DNA of 64,000 bases, from the NCBI RefSeq assembly GCF_022809775.1, contig NZ_CP094380.1:868001-932000 (forward strand), read 5' to 3'. Below are positions 17,184 to 25,256 of this stretch, piece after piece (position 1 is the first letter of the stretch; each line of letters starts with the position of its first letter). Source of the DNA: Pseudodesulfovibrio tunisiensis. Lineage in GTDB: Bacteria; Desulfobacterota; Desulfovibrionia; Desulfovibrionales; Desulfovibrionaceae. Under the pieces are notes generated by a model that was not told the DNA's origin, ran no database searches, and saw only the letters and a program-made list of their open reading frames with translations. Position numbers and translations under genes: made by a program.

Positions 17184-17609
17184 CTAGATTTTCAACCCGC
17201 CGATCCTGTCGATGCGGGCCTGAAGTTTCTGTTCCGCGCTGATGGATGCCGGGTCGGCTCCGGCCTTGACCCCGGCGGGGTCCTGCGCCTTGAGCTGATC
17301 CAGAATCGCGGCCCGGGCATCCTCGTCCCCGGCCTTGGCCTCGGTCTGTTCGGGCGTGTACCCGATGGCGACAAGCTGTTCGGGCGTGACCCCGGCCGCC
17401 ATGAGCGGCTCCAGCCTGTCCTTGGCCGCATCGCCCAGCACGGCCCCGACCATGGTCATCACCTCGTCACGTCCCTGCGCCGTGGCCGCAGCGACCGCTT
17501 CGCCGTTCTGCCTTTCCGCATCGGCCTTGGCCTTGGCCTCCACCGAGTTCACGATCTCCTGCACAGCTTCGGGGTAGTCGTTCCGGAGCTGAGCCGCTGT
17601 TTTCGTCAT
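17184..17609 (-). CDS. Nu3: Nested scaffold protein (Nu3-like) inside the protease gene
   Basis: An in-frame internal start within the protease gene. ATG at 17609 is preceded by AGGAGG (17620-17615) with five bases of spacing, stronger than most sites in the operon. The product is 141 residues: MTKTAAQLRNDYPEAVQEIV, a charged coiled coil (EAKAKADAERQNGEAVAAA), and a C-terminal LQARIDRIGG helix. In lambda, Nu3 is the scaffold produced from an internal start in C in the same way. The functional claim is by analogy. Confidence 0.75.
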   Translation of the reverse strand: MTKTAAQLRNDYPEAVQEIVNSVEAKAKADAERQNGEAVAAATAQGRDEVMTMVGAVLGDAAKDRLEPLMAAGVTPEQLVAIGYTPEQTEAKAGDEDARAAILDQLKAQDPAGVKAGADPASISAEQKLQARIDRIGGLKI

Positions 17610-18431
17610 GGCTTCCTCCTGTATGGATGCTATGAGTTCCTGCCGGGTCATGATGCCCTTCACCAGCCCCAGCTCCAGTCCCGCCTCCGCGTCAAGGACC
17701 CTGCCGTCCGCCCAGTCGGCGGACCGCGCCGGATCCAGCCCGAGATACCGGGCCACATCGGCAAGAAAAATGTTGTAGGTGTGATCAAGGTTCCCCTGCA
17801 GATAGCGGGAAGCCTCTTCGGAAAGAGGCTCGTCGGGATTGCCCATGACCTTGAACCGGCCCGAATGCAGCCACGTGGGGCTGATGCCCAGCATGTCGTT
17901 CCACTTGGACCAGTCCGTATGCAGGGCCAGCACCCCGATGGAACCGACGCGAACCGTGGGGCTGGACGCATAGACATTGCCCGTGGCCGCGCCCAGATAC
18001 TGCGCCCCGCTGGTCATGGTGCCGTTTGCCAGAGCATAGATGGGCTTGCGCTCCCGCAGGCTGAACACGTGATCCGCCAGCTCCTTGCAGCCGTCCACGT
18101 TGCCGCCCGGGGAATCGATGTCCAGCACCACGGCATCCACGCCCGAATCCGCCATGGCCGCGTCCAGCGAGGCCCGGATGTTCTCGTAGGAGGCAATGCC
18201 GGACCAGCTCCAGCGGGTCCGCTTGACCAGCGTGCCGTACACTTCGAGCACCGCCACCCGGCCGTAGTCCTGTCGCGGAACCAGCCCGTCCGAGCGTTCC
18301 GGTTCCGTGAAGGAAAGCATGGCCGGGGAATCGCTCCCCTGCGCGCCCGGGCGGACCCGCCGCATCAGGCTGTGCAATCCTTCCTCGGAAATGGCCCACA
18401 CACCGGACATCAGCTGCAAAAGCTCGTTCAT
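17184..18431 (-). CDS. C: S49 family prohead protease (lambda C-like)
   Basis: A 415-residue SppA/S49 serine peptidase that processes the portal and scaffold during head maturation. Residues about 70-250 hold the catalytic fold: AVVLDIDSPGGNVDG, then the serine region MTSGAQYLGAATGNVYAS and TVRVGSIGVLALHTDWSKW. The C-terminal about 140 residues are a separate alanine/glutamate-rich helical domain that can be made alone as a scaffold. The ATG at 18431 overlaps the portal stop as ATGA. Confidence 0.9.
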   Translation of the reverse strand: MNELLQLMSGVWAISEEGLHSLMRRVRPGAQGSDSPAMLSFTEPERSDGLVPRQDYGRVAVLEVYGTLVKRTRWSWSGIASYENIRASLDAAMADSGVDAVVLDIDSPGGNVDGCKELADHVFSLRERKPIYALANGTMTSGAQYLGAATGNVYASSPTVRVGSIGVLALHTDWSKWNDMLGISPTWLHSGRFKVMGNPDEPLSEEASRYLQGNLDHTYNIFLADVARYLGLDPARSADWADGRVLDAEAGLELGLVKGIMTRQELIASIQEEAMTKTAAQLRNDYPEAVQEIVNSVEAKAKADAERQNGEAVAAATAQGRDEVMTMVGAVLGDAAKDRLEPLMAAGVTPEQLVAIGYTPEQTEAKAGDEDARAAILDQLKAQDPAGVKAGADPASISAEQKLQARIDRIGGLKI

Positions 18432-19933
18432 GAAATCGCCTCCAGCCCCAGATCGCGGTCGCGCCTGCGCTCCCGGGCACGGGTCTCGGCGACCTCCTGC
18501 CCGTCGCCGCCCTGCTCGGCCACCACGTCCGCATGGGTGAAAATGTTGTTTTCCAGCCCCTTGACGTAGGCGAGGATTTCCTTGACCGGATCGATGTAGC
18601 CCCGCGCCGGGCCGATCCAGCGCACGCCAAGATAGGCAAAGGGATCGTCGTAGAAGTCCGGCGCACCCGCAGGCACGGACCACAGGCCGCGCAGGTACGC
18701 CTCCTCCTGAACCATGTTCCATGTGATCTGGCAGAAATGCGCCCCGGCCCAGCTGCGGTAGACCATGAACACCCGCCACGCTTCGAGCAGGGCCGCGCGT
18801 GCGCTGGAATAGTTGGTCTGGGAAAAGTCCTTGGCCAGCACCTCGTAGGGCATGCCCGTGGCAGCGGCCATGGCGCGCATGATGAGATGGGCGAAGGCCT
18901 GAAAATTGTTGCCCGGCCGGTTGGATTCCAGAATGTACGGCCGTTCCCCGGGCGCGCCGTAGAGCACGGTGCCCGGCGAGTATGTCCGGTGATACAGGGG
19001 ATTGGGCTGGCCGGACTCGTCGTAGGGACTCGGCGGATCGGGCTGGCCCATGGGCATGGCTGCGCCCATGGGGTTCTGGGACGCGATGAACACGGGCATG
19101 GACGCGGCCATGATCTGACCGATGAGTTCGTAGTCCACGGACTTGCCCAGCAGCCGGTAGAACTTCATGGCCGGAGCCAGCACGCTGCGGCCCCGGAACT
19201 GTTCCTCGCGCGTGTACCGATATCCGTGCAGCACGCCCGGCCGATGTCCGATCCGGGCCGGAATCCGCACGTAATGGGAGCTTGAAAGGAATTCGCCGTA
19301 CTGGTCCTTGGGCGGGTTGCAGATCCAGTAGGCCACGGCGCGGCCGTCGTCGTTGATCTCGATGCCGTCCACCATGTCCTCGCGCTGGCGCATGTCCACG
19401 GGCGTGGACAGTCGCGCCGGATGCACGTCCTGCAAGGCAAGGGAGAAGATGCGCTCGGGATAGCGCGCCTCGTCCAGCATTCTGGGCAGATAGAAGAATT
19501 CGCCCTTGGCAAGGACGGAGTGCAGGGACTGGAACTGCATGTCCCCGAAAAAGGCCCGGCCCCCGGCATGGGCTTCCGGGCACCAGCGGAGCCACGCCTT
19601 TTCCTGCGCGTCCTGCAACTCCTCGGCCTGGTCCTCGGTCAGCCCGAGCCGCTTGCGGTCCACCTTGGCCTGCGGCCGAAGTCCGCCGCCCACGATGTTG
19701 ACCGTCATGGAATCAATGACCGAAGCCGCGTTCGGATCATTGTCCACCAGTTCCTCGGCACGGCGCGCGATCACCTCGCGTTCCCGGGCCTCCCCGTCCC
19801 GCGTGGCCCGGCCCGTATTCCAGTTGGACAGGATGTCCTCATGCCGGCCGGCAACCGACCGCACCCGCCCGAACCCGCGAGAACGCACGCCGCGAAACGC
19901 CACGGCCCGAGACCTGACCAGAGGAGAGATCAT
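18428..19933 (-). CDS. B: Portal protein (lambda B family)
   Basis: A 501-residue portal that forms the dodecameric DNA gateway at one head vertex. Family segments include NDPNAASVIDSMTVNIVGGG near residue 65, AFFGDMQFQSLHSVLAKGEF near 125, VHPARLSTP and GIEINDDGRAVAYWI in the wing, and the stem/crown region around FAHLIMRAMAAATGMPYEVL. The C-terminus is short and charged. ATGA overlap with the W-like gene upstream and with the protease downstream couples the three. Confidence 0.95.
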   Translation of the reverse strand: MISPLVRSRAVAFRGVRSRGFGRVRSVAGRHEDILSNWNTGRATRDGEAREREVIARRAEELVDNDPNAASVIDSMTVNIVGGGLRPQAKVDRKRLGLTEDQAEELQDAQEKAWLRWCPEAHAGGRAFFGDMQFQSLHSVLAKGEFFYLPRMLDEARYPERIFSLALQDVHPARLSTPVDMRQREDMVDGIEINDDGRAVAYWICNPPKDQYGEFLSSSHYVRIPARIGHRPGVLHGYRYTREEQFRGRSVLAPAMKFYRLLGKSVDYELIGQIMAASMPVFIASQNPMGAAMPMGQPDPPSPYDESGQPNPLYHRTYSPGTVLYGAPGERPYILESNRPGNNFQAFAHLIMRAMAAATGMPYEVLAKDFSQTNYSSARAALLEAWRVFMVYRSWAGAHFCQITWNMVQEEAYLRGLWSVPAGAPDFYDDPFAYLGVRWIGPARGYIDPVKEILAYVKGLENNIFTHADVVAEQGGDGQEVAETRARERRRDRDLGLEAIS

Positions 19934-20148
19934 GGGATCACCCTCCCGACCACGGCAATGGGTCCGCTCTGTCCGCGCAGCGCCTCAAGCTCGCGCTTGT
20001 AGTATTCGAGATTCTCGCGCAGCTGATACGGGTTGGCCATCTCATGACTGCCGTCACCCGTGTCCACGCGAAGGACAGTGGCCTCCTGCAACGCCTTCTT
20101 GGTCGTTGCTATGGCCTCAAGAAGTTCAGCTTCGGTCCAGATATTCAT
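19930..20148 (-). CDS. W: Head-tail joining protein gpW
   Basis: A 72-residue protein with two helices and a short hairpin (IWTEAELLEAIATTKKALQE, LRENLEYYKRELEALRG), characteristic of gpW, which seals the portal and receives the tail. I choose the ATG at 20148 over the in-frame TTG two codons earlier. There is no clear Shine-Dalgarno site, and a candidate promoter would start transcription almost at the ATG. In lambda W follows A directly; here an HTH gene and the defence-like cargo separate TerL from W. Confidence 0.88.
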   Translation of the reverse strand: MNIWTEAELLEAIATTKKALQEATVLRVDTGDGSHEMANPYQLRENLEYYKRELEALRGQSGPIAVVGRVIP

Positions 20149-20155
20149 GCCCAAG

Positions 20156-20185
20156 ATAATATGTCGAATTTCGACATGCTGTCTT
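20156..20185 (-). promoter_or_regulatory. Candidate promoter with operator dyad upstream of gpW
   Basis: On the minus strand AAGACA (20185-20180), an 18-base spacer, and TATTAT (20161-20156). The spacer is filled by a perfect inverted repeat, arms ATGTCGAA (20161-20168) and TTCGACAT (20170-20177) around one base. A dyad between -35 and -10 is the expected place for a repressor. It would restart transcription of the head genes after the inserted cargo. Motifs seen by eye only. Confidence 0.45.
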
Positions 20186-20214
20186 GGACGTCATGGACGT
20201 CATGGACGTCATGG
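20185..20214. repeat. Tandem 9-bp repeat, about 3.3 copies
   Basis: TGGACGTCA is repeated three times head to tail (20185-20193, 20194-20202, 20203-20211) followed by a partial TGGAC. Each unit contains the palindrome GACGTC. The array lies just upstream of the candidate -35 element of the gpW promoter and at the edge of the low-GC cargo. It could be protein binding sites or slippage-generated sequence. Confidence 0.8.
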
Positions 20215-20270
20215 ACAGAAAATGCATTTTGTTAGCCCCAAAACACATTTTCAAATTCTATGAAAAAAAC

Positions 20271-20909
20271 TTACAAATCTAAAAGAATTTTTATGATATC
20301 TTTCAATGCAGAATAAGGGTTAGTGGCATCACGGCAACTAGGTATGGAGTATCGAAGCTGCCCGAGAGGTTGTGCATTGCGATTGTTTTGCAAGGCATCA
20401 TCGACTTTTGCTAGAAAAAACTCTGCTTCTGTACAATTTCTGGGCATTGGCTTTTCATACTCTGGCAACCAATTTCTTCTTAAATGATTCTCAGCGGCTC
20501 TTGAATCAGGAAATGCCCGAGTGCAACATTCACAATGAAGAATATACCAATATTCGATGCTCGGCATATTGTAAAAGATATGCCACGGTTGCTGTCTGGA
20601 ATTGTATGATTTCACTTCGGCAGCAAAATTCCTTATCCTTTGGACATCGCCGGGAACAAGGTTTGGTCTTTCCAAATCACATAAAAAAATTACGCAATCA
20701 TAATTTTCACGGGCTCTGCACAATTCTCGCTTGGCATGATCCGGATGTATCCCAATTTTAGTTTTTATTGTGAGTTTCTTTTGTATTCCCCTCTTGTCAT
20801 TTAAGAATCTTCCTAGCACATAATCAAAATAATTTTTCTCAGTCTCCCCGTCACACACAACAAAACATCTCTTTTGCCTGTCCCTAGTAGGTCGACTACG
20901 CCGTGCCAT
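20271..20909 (-). CDS. RloB-family protein (AbiL-like system, second component)
   Basis: A 212-residue protein with RloB hallmarks: an N-terminal CFVVCDGETEKNYFDYV strand with conserved acidic residues, the VIFLCDLERPN acidic motif near residue 85, and PSIEYWYILHC near residue 120. The family has a TOPRIM-related fold and pairs with AAA ATPases in abortive-infection systems (AbiLii). The ATG at 20909 lies four bases after the ATPase stop. Base composition is much more AT-rich than in the phage genes around it. Family and pairing are well supported; defence activity is inference. Confidence 0.8.
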   Translation of the reverse strand: MARRSRPTRDRQKRCFVVCDGETEKNYFDYVLGRFLNDKRGIQKKLTIKTKIGIHPDHAKRELCRARENYDCVIFLCDLERPNLVPGDVQRIRNFAAEVKSYNSRQQPWHIFYNMPSIEYWYILHCECCTRAFPDSRAAENHLRRNWLPEYEKPMPRNCTEAEFFLAKVDDALQNNRNAQPLGQLRYSIPSCRDATNPYSALKDIIKILLDL

Positions 20910-20913
20910 TTGT

Positions 20914-22212
20914 TTATTCCCCCCAATCAATATTGGGGACAGCCCCAAAATTCCCAGCCAAATACTCTTTTGAAAATAATTCTCCTCGATCGTTCTTAGT
21001 TACAGATGGAATATTTTTGAATTCTGCTAAACTAAAAAGAGAAGATTCAAAAGAACAACTATTTTTCTCTGTGAAATAGATTTCATCGGGACGTAACAAT
21101 TTTTTATCCATAATAGTTGTGTCGTGTGTTGAAAAAATAAGTTGAGCCTTATTCGGATTGGTTTTAGACGATGTGAACATTTGAACAATCTTGCGAAGCA
21201 AATATGGATGAAGAGAACGATTTAATTCGTCTGCAAAAACGGTAAAACCGTTTTTTAGAGCCATTAGAATATACCCCAGCAACGAATAATAATTTGCTGT
21301 CCCCTCTGACTCATCGTCCAGCAAATCAAACAAAACGACTTTACCATCTGTATCCAGATGCTCAAAATACGTATTCGCAACGGTTGGATTGTCTTTTAAT
21401 TTTGCATCTTCGCCTTCCTTGGCCAATTCTTCAGTTATATATTGCCGCAAAAGAATAGGAATATCTATCTCCTGCTCTTCTACACGCACCCCATGGATGT
21501 TCATATCCGCTATTGCCATTTTCAAGATTACAGAATTTACATCCAGTACTCCATTATGGATAAGGGTCGCAGTATAATCAGGACGGGTTTTGCGCAACGG
21601 AATTTCCAAAAAACTTGAGAACCAATCCATCACAGGATCAAAAACATGAACATCGCCTTTTTTAGCTAAAAACGCCAAAAAAGTTTCTTGCTTATTAACC
21701 TCTGCAGACCAAACGTCTAAAAAACTTTTGTTCGAATGAATAGATTTGTGCAACCTAACATCATTTTCTTCACGAAGGATTAATTCGATGCATTGAGACC
21801 CCTTTGCAGCACCTCTGACTGTCAATTTTTCAAATAAAATTTGATCAGGCTTCAACGACAAAGAATAAGTATACAACTTACCGTCAGGCCCAACAAACTT
21901 AATATCAAACTCAGAAGGCTTATCCTGATATACAGCTTTCAACTTAAATCGTTTATCAGAAAAGCTTTGTTTTTTTTCACGAGAAGCACTGGTCTTAACA
22001 ATCAACCTCAAATAGGAAAAAGCATTCAATAAAGAACTTTTTCCCGACGCATTAGCCCCATAAATAACAGCACAAGGCAAAGCATCTGGCTCCCTAAAAA
22101 TGCCAGTATTCAAAATATCATGATATCCCGACAGCTTGCGAGCTGGTTGCATAAATAGAGTTTGTTTCTCTCCAAAGGACCTGAAGTTACCAACTGTAAA
22201 TTCCAAAAGCAT
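20914..22212 (-). CDS. AAA ATPase, AbiLi/RloA-like defence ATPase
   Basis: A 432-residue ABC-like AAA ATPase. The N-terminus FTVGNFRSFGEKQTLFMQP is typical of the AAA_15/AAA_21 families, with Walker A YGANASGKSSLLNAF near residue 55. The C-terminal part has GFTVFADELNRSLHPYLL (Walker B/signature) and LIFSTHDTTIMD (switch). Such ATPases act as sensors in AbiL, PARIS and related systems that pair with a nuclease-like effector. The ATG at 22212 is preceded by GAGGAG at six bases; the GTG two codons upstream is rejected. AT-rich, with rare codons compared with neighbours. Confidence 0.85.
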   Translation of the reverse strand: MLLEFTVGNFRSFGEKQTLFMQPARKLSGYHDILNTGIFREPDALPCAVIYGANASGKSSLLNAFSYLRLIVKTSASREKKQSFSDKRFKLKAVYQDKPSEFDIKFVGPDGKLYTYSLSLKPDQILFEKLTVRGAAKGSQCIELILREENDVRLHKSIHSNKSFLDVWSAEVNKQETFLAFLAKKGDVHVFDPVMDWFSSFLEIPLRKTRPDYTATLIHNGVLDVNSVILKMAIADMNIHGVRVEEQEIDIPILLRQYITEELAKEGEDAKLKDNPTVANTYFEHLDTDGKVVLFDLLDDESEGTANYYSLLGYILMALKNGFTVFADELNRSLHPYLLRKIVQMFTSSKTNPNKAQLIFSTHDTTIMDKKLLRPDEIYFTEKNSCSFESSLFSLAEFKNIPSVTKNDRGELFSKEYLAGNFGAVPNIDWGE

Positions 22213-22353
22213 GCCCACTCCTCGCAGAAAGCCTTTCGATTTATTTTACGTTTGTATCCATTTTTTGGATTTTTCCTATCACTATGGCAGAATTTACCCA
22301 ACTGCAACCTAAATTTATATAGGATTGATACCAATATCACAAATTTAGAAATT

Positions 22354-22551
22354 TTATGCTAACCGTTTCTGCCCCCGAAACGCATCAATATCCGCCAAGG
22401 GAACTCTCACTCCCTTGTTGCGACCGAGTCGGTAGGCATTGGGAAACGCGCCGTTTTCAACGAGGTAGTAGAACATGCTCTTGGAACACCCCAGACGTTT
22501 GATGGCCTGCTTCCAGTTCAGGCCCGGGCCGAGATCCTGCTTTGCTTCCAT
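22354..22551 (-). CDS. Small HTH (MerR/excisionase-like) DNA-binding protein
   Basis: A 65-residue protein with a winged-helix/MerR-type pattern: LNWKQAIKRLGCSKSMFYYL (helix-turn-helix), then AYRLGRNKGVRVPLADIDAF (wing). Proteins of this form act as excisionases, DNA-packaging accessory proteins or local repressors. It follows TerL by ten bases and belongs by composition to the phage, not to the AT-rich cargo that starts right after its stop. It could bind the dyad near 20161-20177, but that is a guess. Confidence 0.65.
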   Translation of the reverse strand: MEAKQDLGPGLNWKQAIKRLGCSKSMFYYLVENGAFPNAYRLGRNKGVRVPLADIDAFRGQKRLA

Positions 22552-22561
22552 GTGAGTCTCC

Positions 22562-24532
22562 CTACAACTGGCCGAACCAGCTCGGCCGGAATCCGTTTAG
22601 AATGTCCGCCTGGGTCACGGTCCGTTCCGCCACGGGCCGTGGCTTGGGCTGTACCCTTGCCTTGGGCTGATCCCAGTTCGCGCCGCCCAGATAGTACCAG
22701 CAGGCACGGGCGTAGACTTCGCAGTCCCAGAAATCCACACGCTTGTGCTCGGGCTGGATCCACTTGTTGGTCTCGTCGTCAAAGTATTCGTTGCACATCT
22801 GATCCGCATAGTCCGCAGGCATTGCCGTCCTGTCGTACAGGTGGAATCCGCCGGGATCGCCCGGCTGCACCTGAAGGGCGGTGCTCAAGTCGTCCTTGAA
22901 GAACTTGGTGTCCAGATTCGCCAGCGTCACGCCACCGGGAATGCGGATCTTGGTGCCGGGATAATATTCGATCGGGGAAAACGTGATCGGCGTGGACAGG
23001 GTGTCCCGCCCACGGATGGGCAGCATCTTGCCGCGATGCTTGACCGCCATGGCATAGACCTCCTTGGTCCGGTGTCCCATGGCATCCCAGAACACGCAGC
23101 GCACGCGGTACTCGTTGCCCTCCGCGTCCCTGTACGCCTGCCCCCACAGGATCTCCTCCAGAACCGGGATGGTCAGGGCCGTGCCGACCCGAATCCGCCA
23201 CGACTCTTCGGCCTGCCCCCAGCCGAACGCCACAATGGAATAGGGCAGACTCCTGTCCTGCGTATCCACCCCGGCCACCAGTCCGGCCACGCGCGGAATC
23301 CCGTTCACCGGGCCGGGAACCAGCATCCGGGGCCGGTTGTCGCACAGCTCCCAGATGCGGTCCGCCTCGCGCTGCACCTCGAAGTTCTCCCACGGTTCCG
23401 CCTCGTAGGCGTTCCGGAAATCCTTGGCCCGCTCCTTCCAGTCCGTGCCCCCGTGCTTCTTGCTGCCGCGCAGGAATGCGGCCACGACCTCGGCCAGCGG
23501 CACGAACCGCGACAGCCAGGCAGGCGTATGAAAGCCGATCCGCTTGGGGCGATGCTCCCGCAGATACGCGAACAGCTCCTTGCCCGTGAGGATGTCCCGG
23601 TATTCGCCCATGGACACGGCCTTGTCCCGATGATGATCCTCCCAGCGCCCCTTGCAGAACTCGCATTCATACCAGCCCAGTCCCTCGGTCTCGATCCGTT
23701 CCGGGTCACGCACGTTCTCGGGCATCCGGAACTGGTCCCAGTGCATGCGCTGGAACTGGCCGCAGTGCGGGCAGCGGACAAAGAAATGGAACACGACCTG
23801 ACACGCCTGCAACGCCTGCCAGATTTCCCCGGTCACGATGGTGGGACTCGAAATCTTGAATATCTTGCGCGACCACTTGTAGGTCCGGGTCCGCTTTTCC
23901 CCCAGCGGAATGGGACCGGTCTCCTTCCGGGACGACGTGCGCGGGTACTTGTCCACCTCGTCGAAGATCAGCAGCTTGATCGCCTTGTTGGACAGGGAGG
24001 ACGGCGACTTGGCCCATGCCGTGTAGATGGCCATGTGCTCCAGCAGAATCCGGGTCGAGGAAATGTCGTCCTCCGCGCCCGTGAGATAGGAGCGCAGCCG
24101 CGCGCTCGGCCGGATCAGCCCTTCGAAGATGCGCTTGCTCAGGTTGTGCTTGGCCGTGTCCCGATCCGGATACACCAGCATGGCAGGCCCGGGGTCGCGG
24201 TCGATGGCATAGCCCAGAATCGTGTTCACTCCCTCGGTCTTGCCCACCTGCGGAGCCGCGCACCAGTCCACTTCCTCGATGCCCGAGGTGTAGGCCGCAT
24301 CCAGAATCGGCGTGACGAACGGGGCCGTATCGTTCTGCCACGGCCCGGGCAGCGCGGATTCCTCGGAAAGGATGCGATGCCTTGGTGCCCACACGCTCGG
24401 GGCAATGTGCTGCCGCTTCCGGCACGCCTTGCGCTCGGCCCTGCTCGGCGAGAACACGTAGCTCTCGGGCCGGGATTCCCCATCCGGAAGCCAGCGTGAG
24501 GAAACCGCGATTTGTCTACTATGCGTCGTCAT
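22562..24532 (-). CDS. terL: Terminase large subunit (GpA family)
   Basis: A 656-residue packaging motor of the lambda A family. The ATPase part has a Walker A variant CAAPQVGKTE (about residues 91-100) and Walker B LLIFDEVDKY (about 187-196). A CxxC-type zinc region follows (RCPHCGQF, then YECEFCKGRWEDH). The nuclease part begins at VAGVDTQDRS with later acidic residues near CVFWDAMGHRT. GpA-type terminases usually cut at cos sites. The ATG at 24532 overlaps the small subunit by 14 bases. Confidence 0.95.
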   Translation of the reverse strand: MTTHSRQIAVSSRWLPDGESRPESYVFSPSRAERKACRKRQHIAPSVWAPRHRILSEESALPGPWQNDTAPFVTPILDAAYTSGIEEVDWCAAPQVGKTEGVNTILGYAIDRDPGPAMLVYPDRDTAKHNLSKRIFEGLIRPSARLRSYLTGAEDDISSTRILLEHMAIYTAWAKSPSSLSNKAIKLLIFDEVDKYPRTSSRKETGPIPLGEKRTRTYKWSRKIFKISSPTIVTGEIWQALQACQVVFHFFVRCPHCGQFQRMHWDQFRMPENVRDPERIETEGLGWYECEFCKGRWEDHHRDKAVSMGEYRDILTGKELFAYLREHRPKRIGFHTPAWLSRFVPLAEVVAAFLRGSKKHGGTDWKERAKDFRNAYEAEPWENFEVQREADRIWELCDNRPRMLVPGPVNGIPRVAGLVAGVDTQDRSLPYSIVAFGWGQAEESWRIRVGTALTIPVLEEILWGQAYRDAEGNEYRVRCVFWDAMGHRTKEVYAMAVKHRGKMLPIRGRDTLSTPITFSPIEYYPGTKIRIPGGVTLANLDTKFFKDDLSTALQVQPGDPGGFHLYDRTAMPADYADQMCNEYFDDETNKWIQPEHKRVDFWDCEVYARACWYYLGGANWDQPKARVQPKPRPVAERTVTQADILNGFRPSWFGQL

Positions 24533-25256
24533 GGCGGAACACCACCTCGAAGCTGTCGGTGCGCGCATACTCGTTCAGCGCGGCATCCAGGGTATGGTTG
24601 AGTTCCTGAAGCAGATCCTTGGCCCGGCCGGGCCTGCCCCCCACCAGCTCCACGTATTCCAGAATGCGCTTCTGGAACTCGGACTTGATCATGGACTCCA
24701 GCACTCCGGCCCGGGCCGCCACATACAGTTCCAGCTCGTTCCGCTCCACCAGCCTGCCCTGCTCGCGCCTGCGCTTCAGCTGTTCGCGCAGATGCTTTTC
24801 CTCGAGCAGGGCTATCTCGGCTTCGGACTTGCGCCGACTGCGCTCCTTGTCCTCCTCGGACACCTTCTTCCCGGAGCCGGACAGCTTGAGATGGGCCTCG
24901 GCATAGGCCAGCACGGCAGTCTCCTCGAACACCCCGTCGCTGTTCCTGCCGAACAGCCCCTTGCCGTGATGCCGGGAAACCGTGGTCCGCGCCGCTGCAA
25001 AGCCGCTCTCGGACAGGAATCGCCGCACCGCCTCCACGGAATCGAACGTCCTGCCGCTGCCCGTTCTTCCGGCCGCGTCCCTTCCGTTCCGGACCAGTCG
25101 GTCAAGGGCCTCGGCAGCCTTGTTGAAGGCGGCGATGTTCGCCTTGCTGGGGTCCGCCTTCATGCGCGCCTTGGCATCCTCCTTGGCCTTGAGCAGAAAG
25201 GCCATGTCCGTTGACGCGCTCTGCTCCACCAGCTGCTGCAACTCGTGATCGGTCAC
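24519..25256 (-). CDS. terS: Terminase small subunit / packaging protein
   Basis: A 245-residue protein directly upstream of TerL. The start is GTG at 25256, forming a GTGA overlap with the methyltransferase stop, with AGGAGG upstream. The N-terminal half is helical (MAFLLKAKEDAKARMKADPS, IAAFNKAAEALDRLV). Residues 85-130 could form a DNA-binding helical unit (FDSVEAVRRFLSESGFAAAR). A long charged coiled coil (KKVSEEDKERSRRKSEAEIA) follows. The architecture of DNA recognition plus coiled coil fits a Nu1-type subunit. I do not see a sequence signature that names the family. Confidence 0.65.
   Translation of the reverse strand: MTDHELQQLVEQSASTDMAFLLKAKEDAKARMKADPSKANIAAFNKAAEALDRLVRNGRDAAGRTGSGRTFDSVEAVRRFLSESGFAAARTTVSRHHGKGLFGRNSDGVFEETAVLAYAEAHLKLSGSGKKVSEEDKERSRRKSEAEIALLEEKHLREQLKRRREQGRLVERNELELYVAARAGVLESMIKSEFQKRILEYVELVGGRPGRAKDLLQELNHTLDAALNEYARTDSFEVVFRHDDA

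Noticed and set aside
15303..18569. A 1,088-codon open frame on the plus strand
   Set aside because: It is antisense to capsid, decoration and protease genes whose families are clear. High GC with strong third-position bias produces long antisense frames; the translated product is His/Gly/Leu-rich with no family features.
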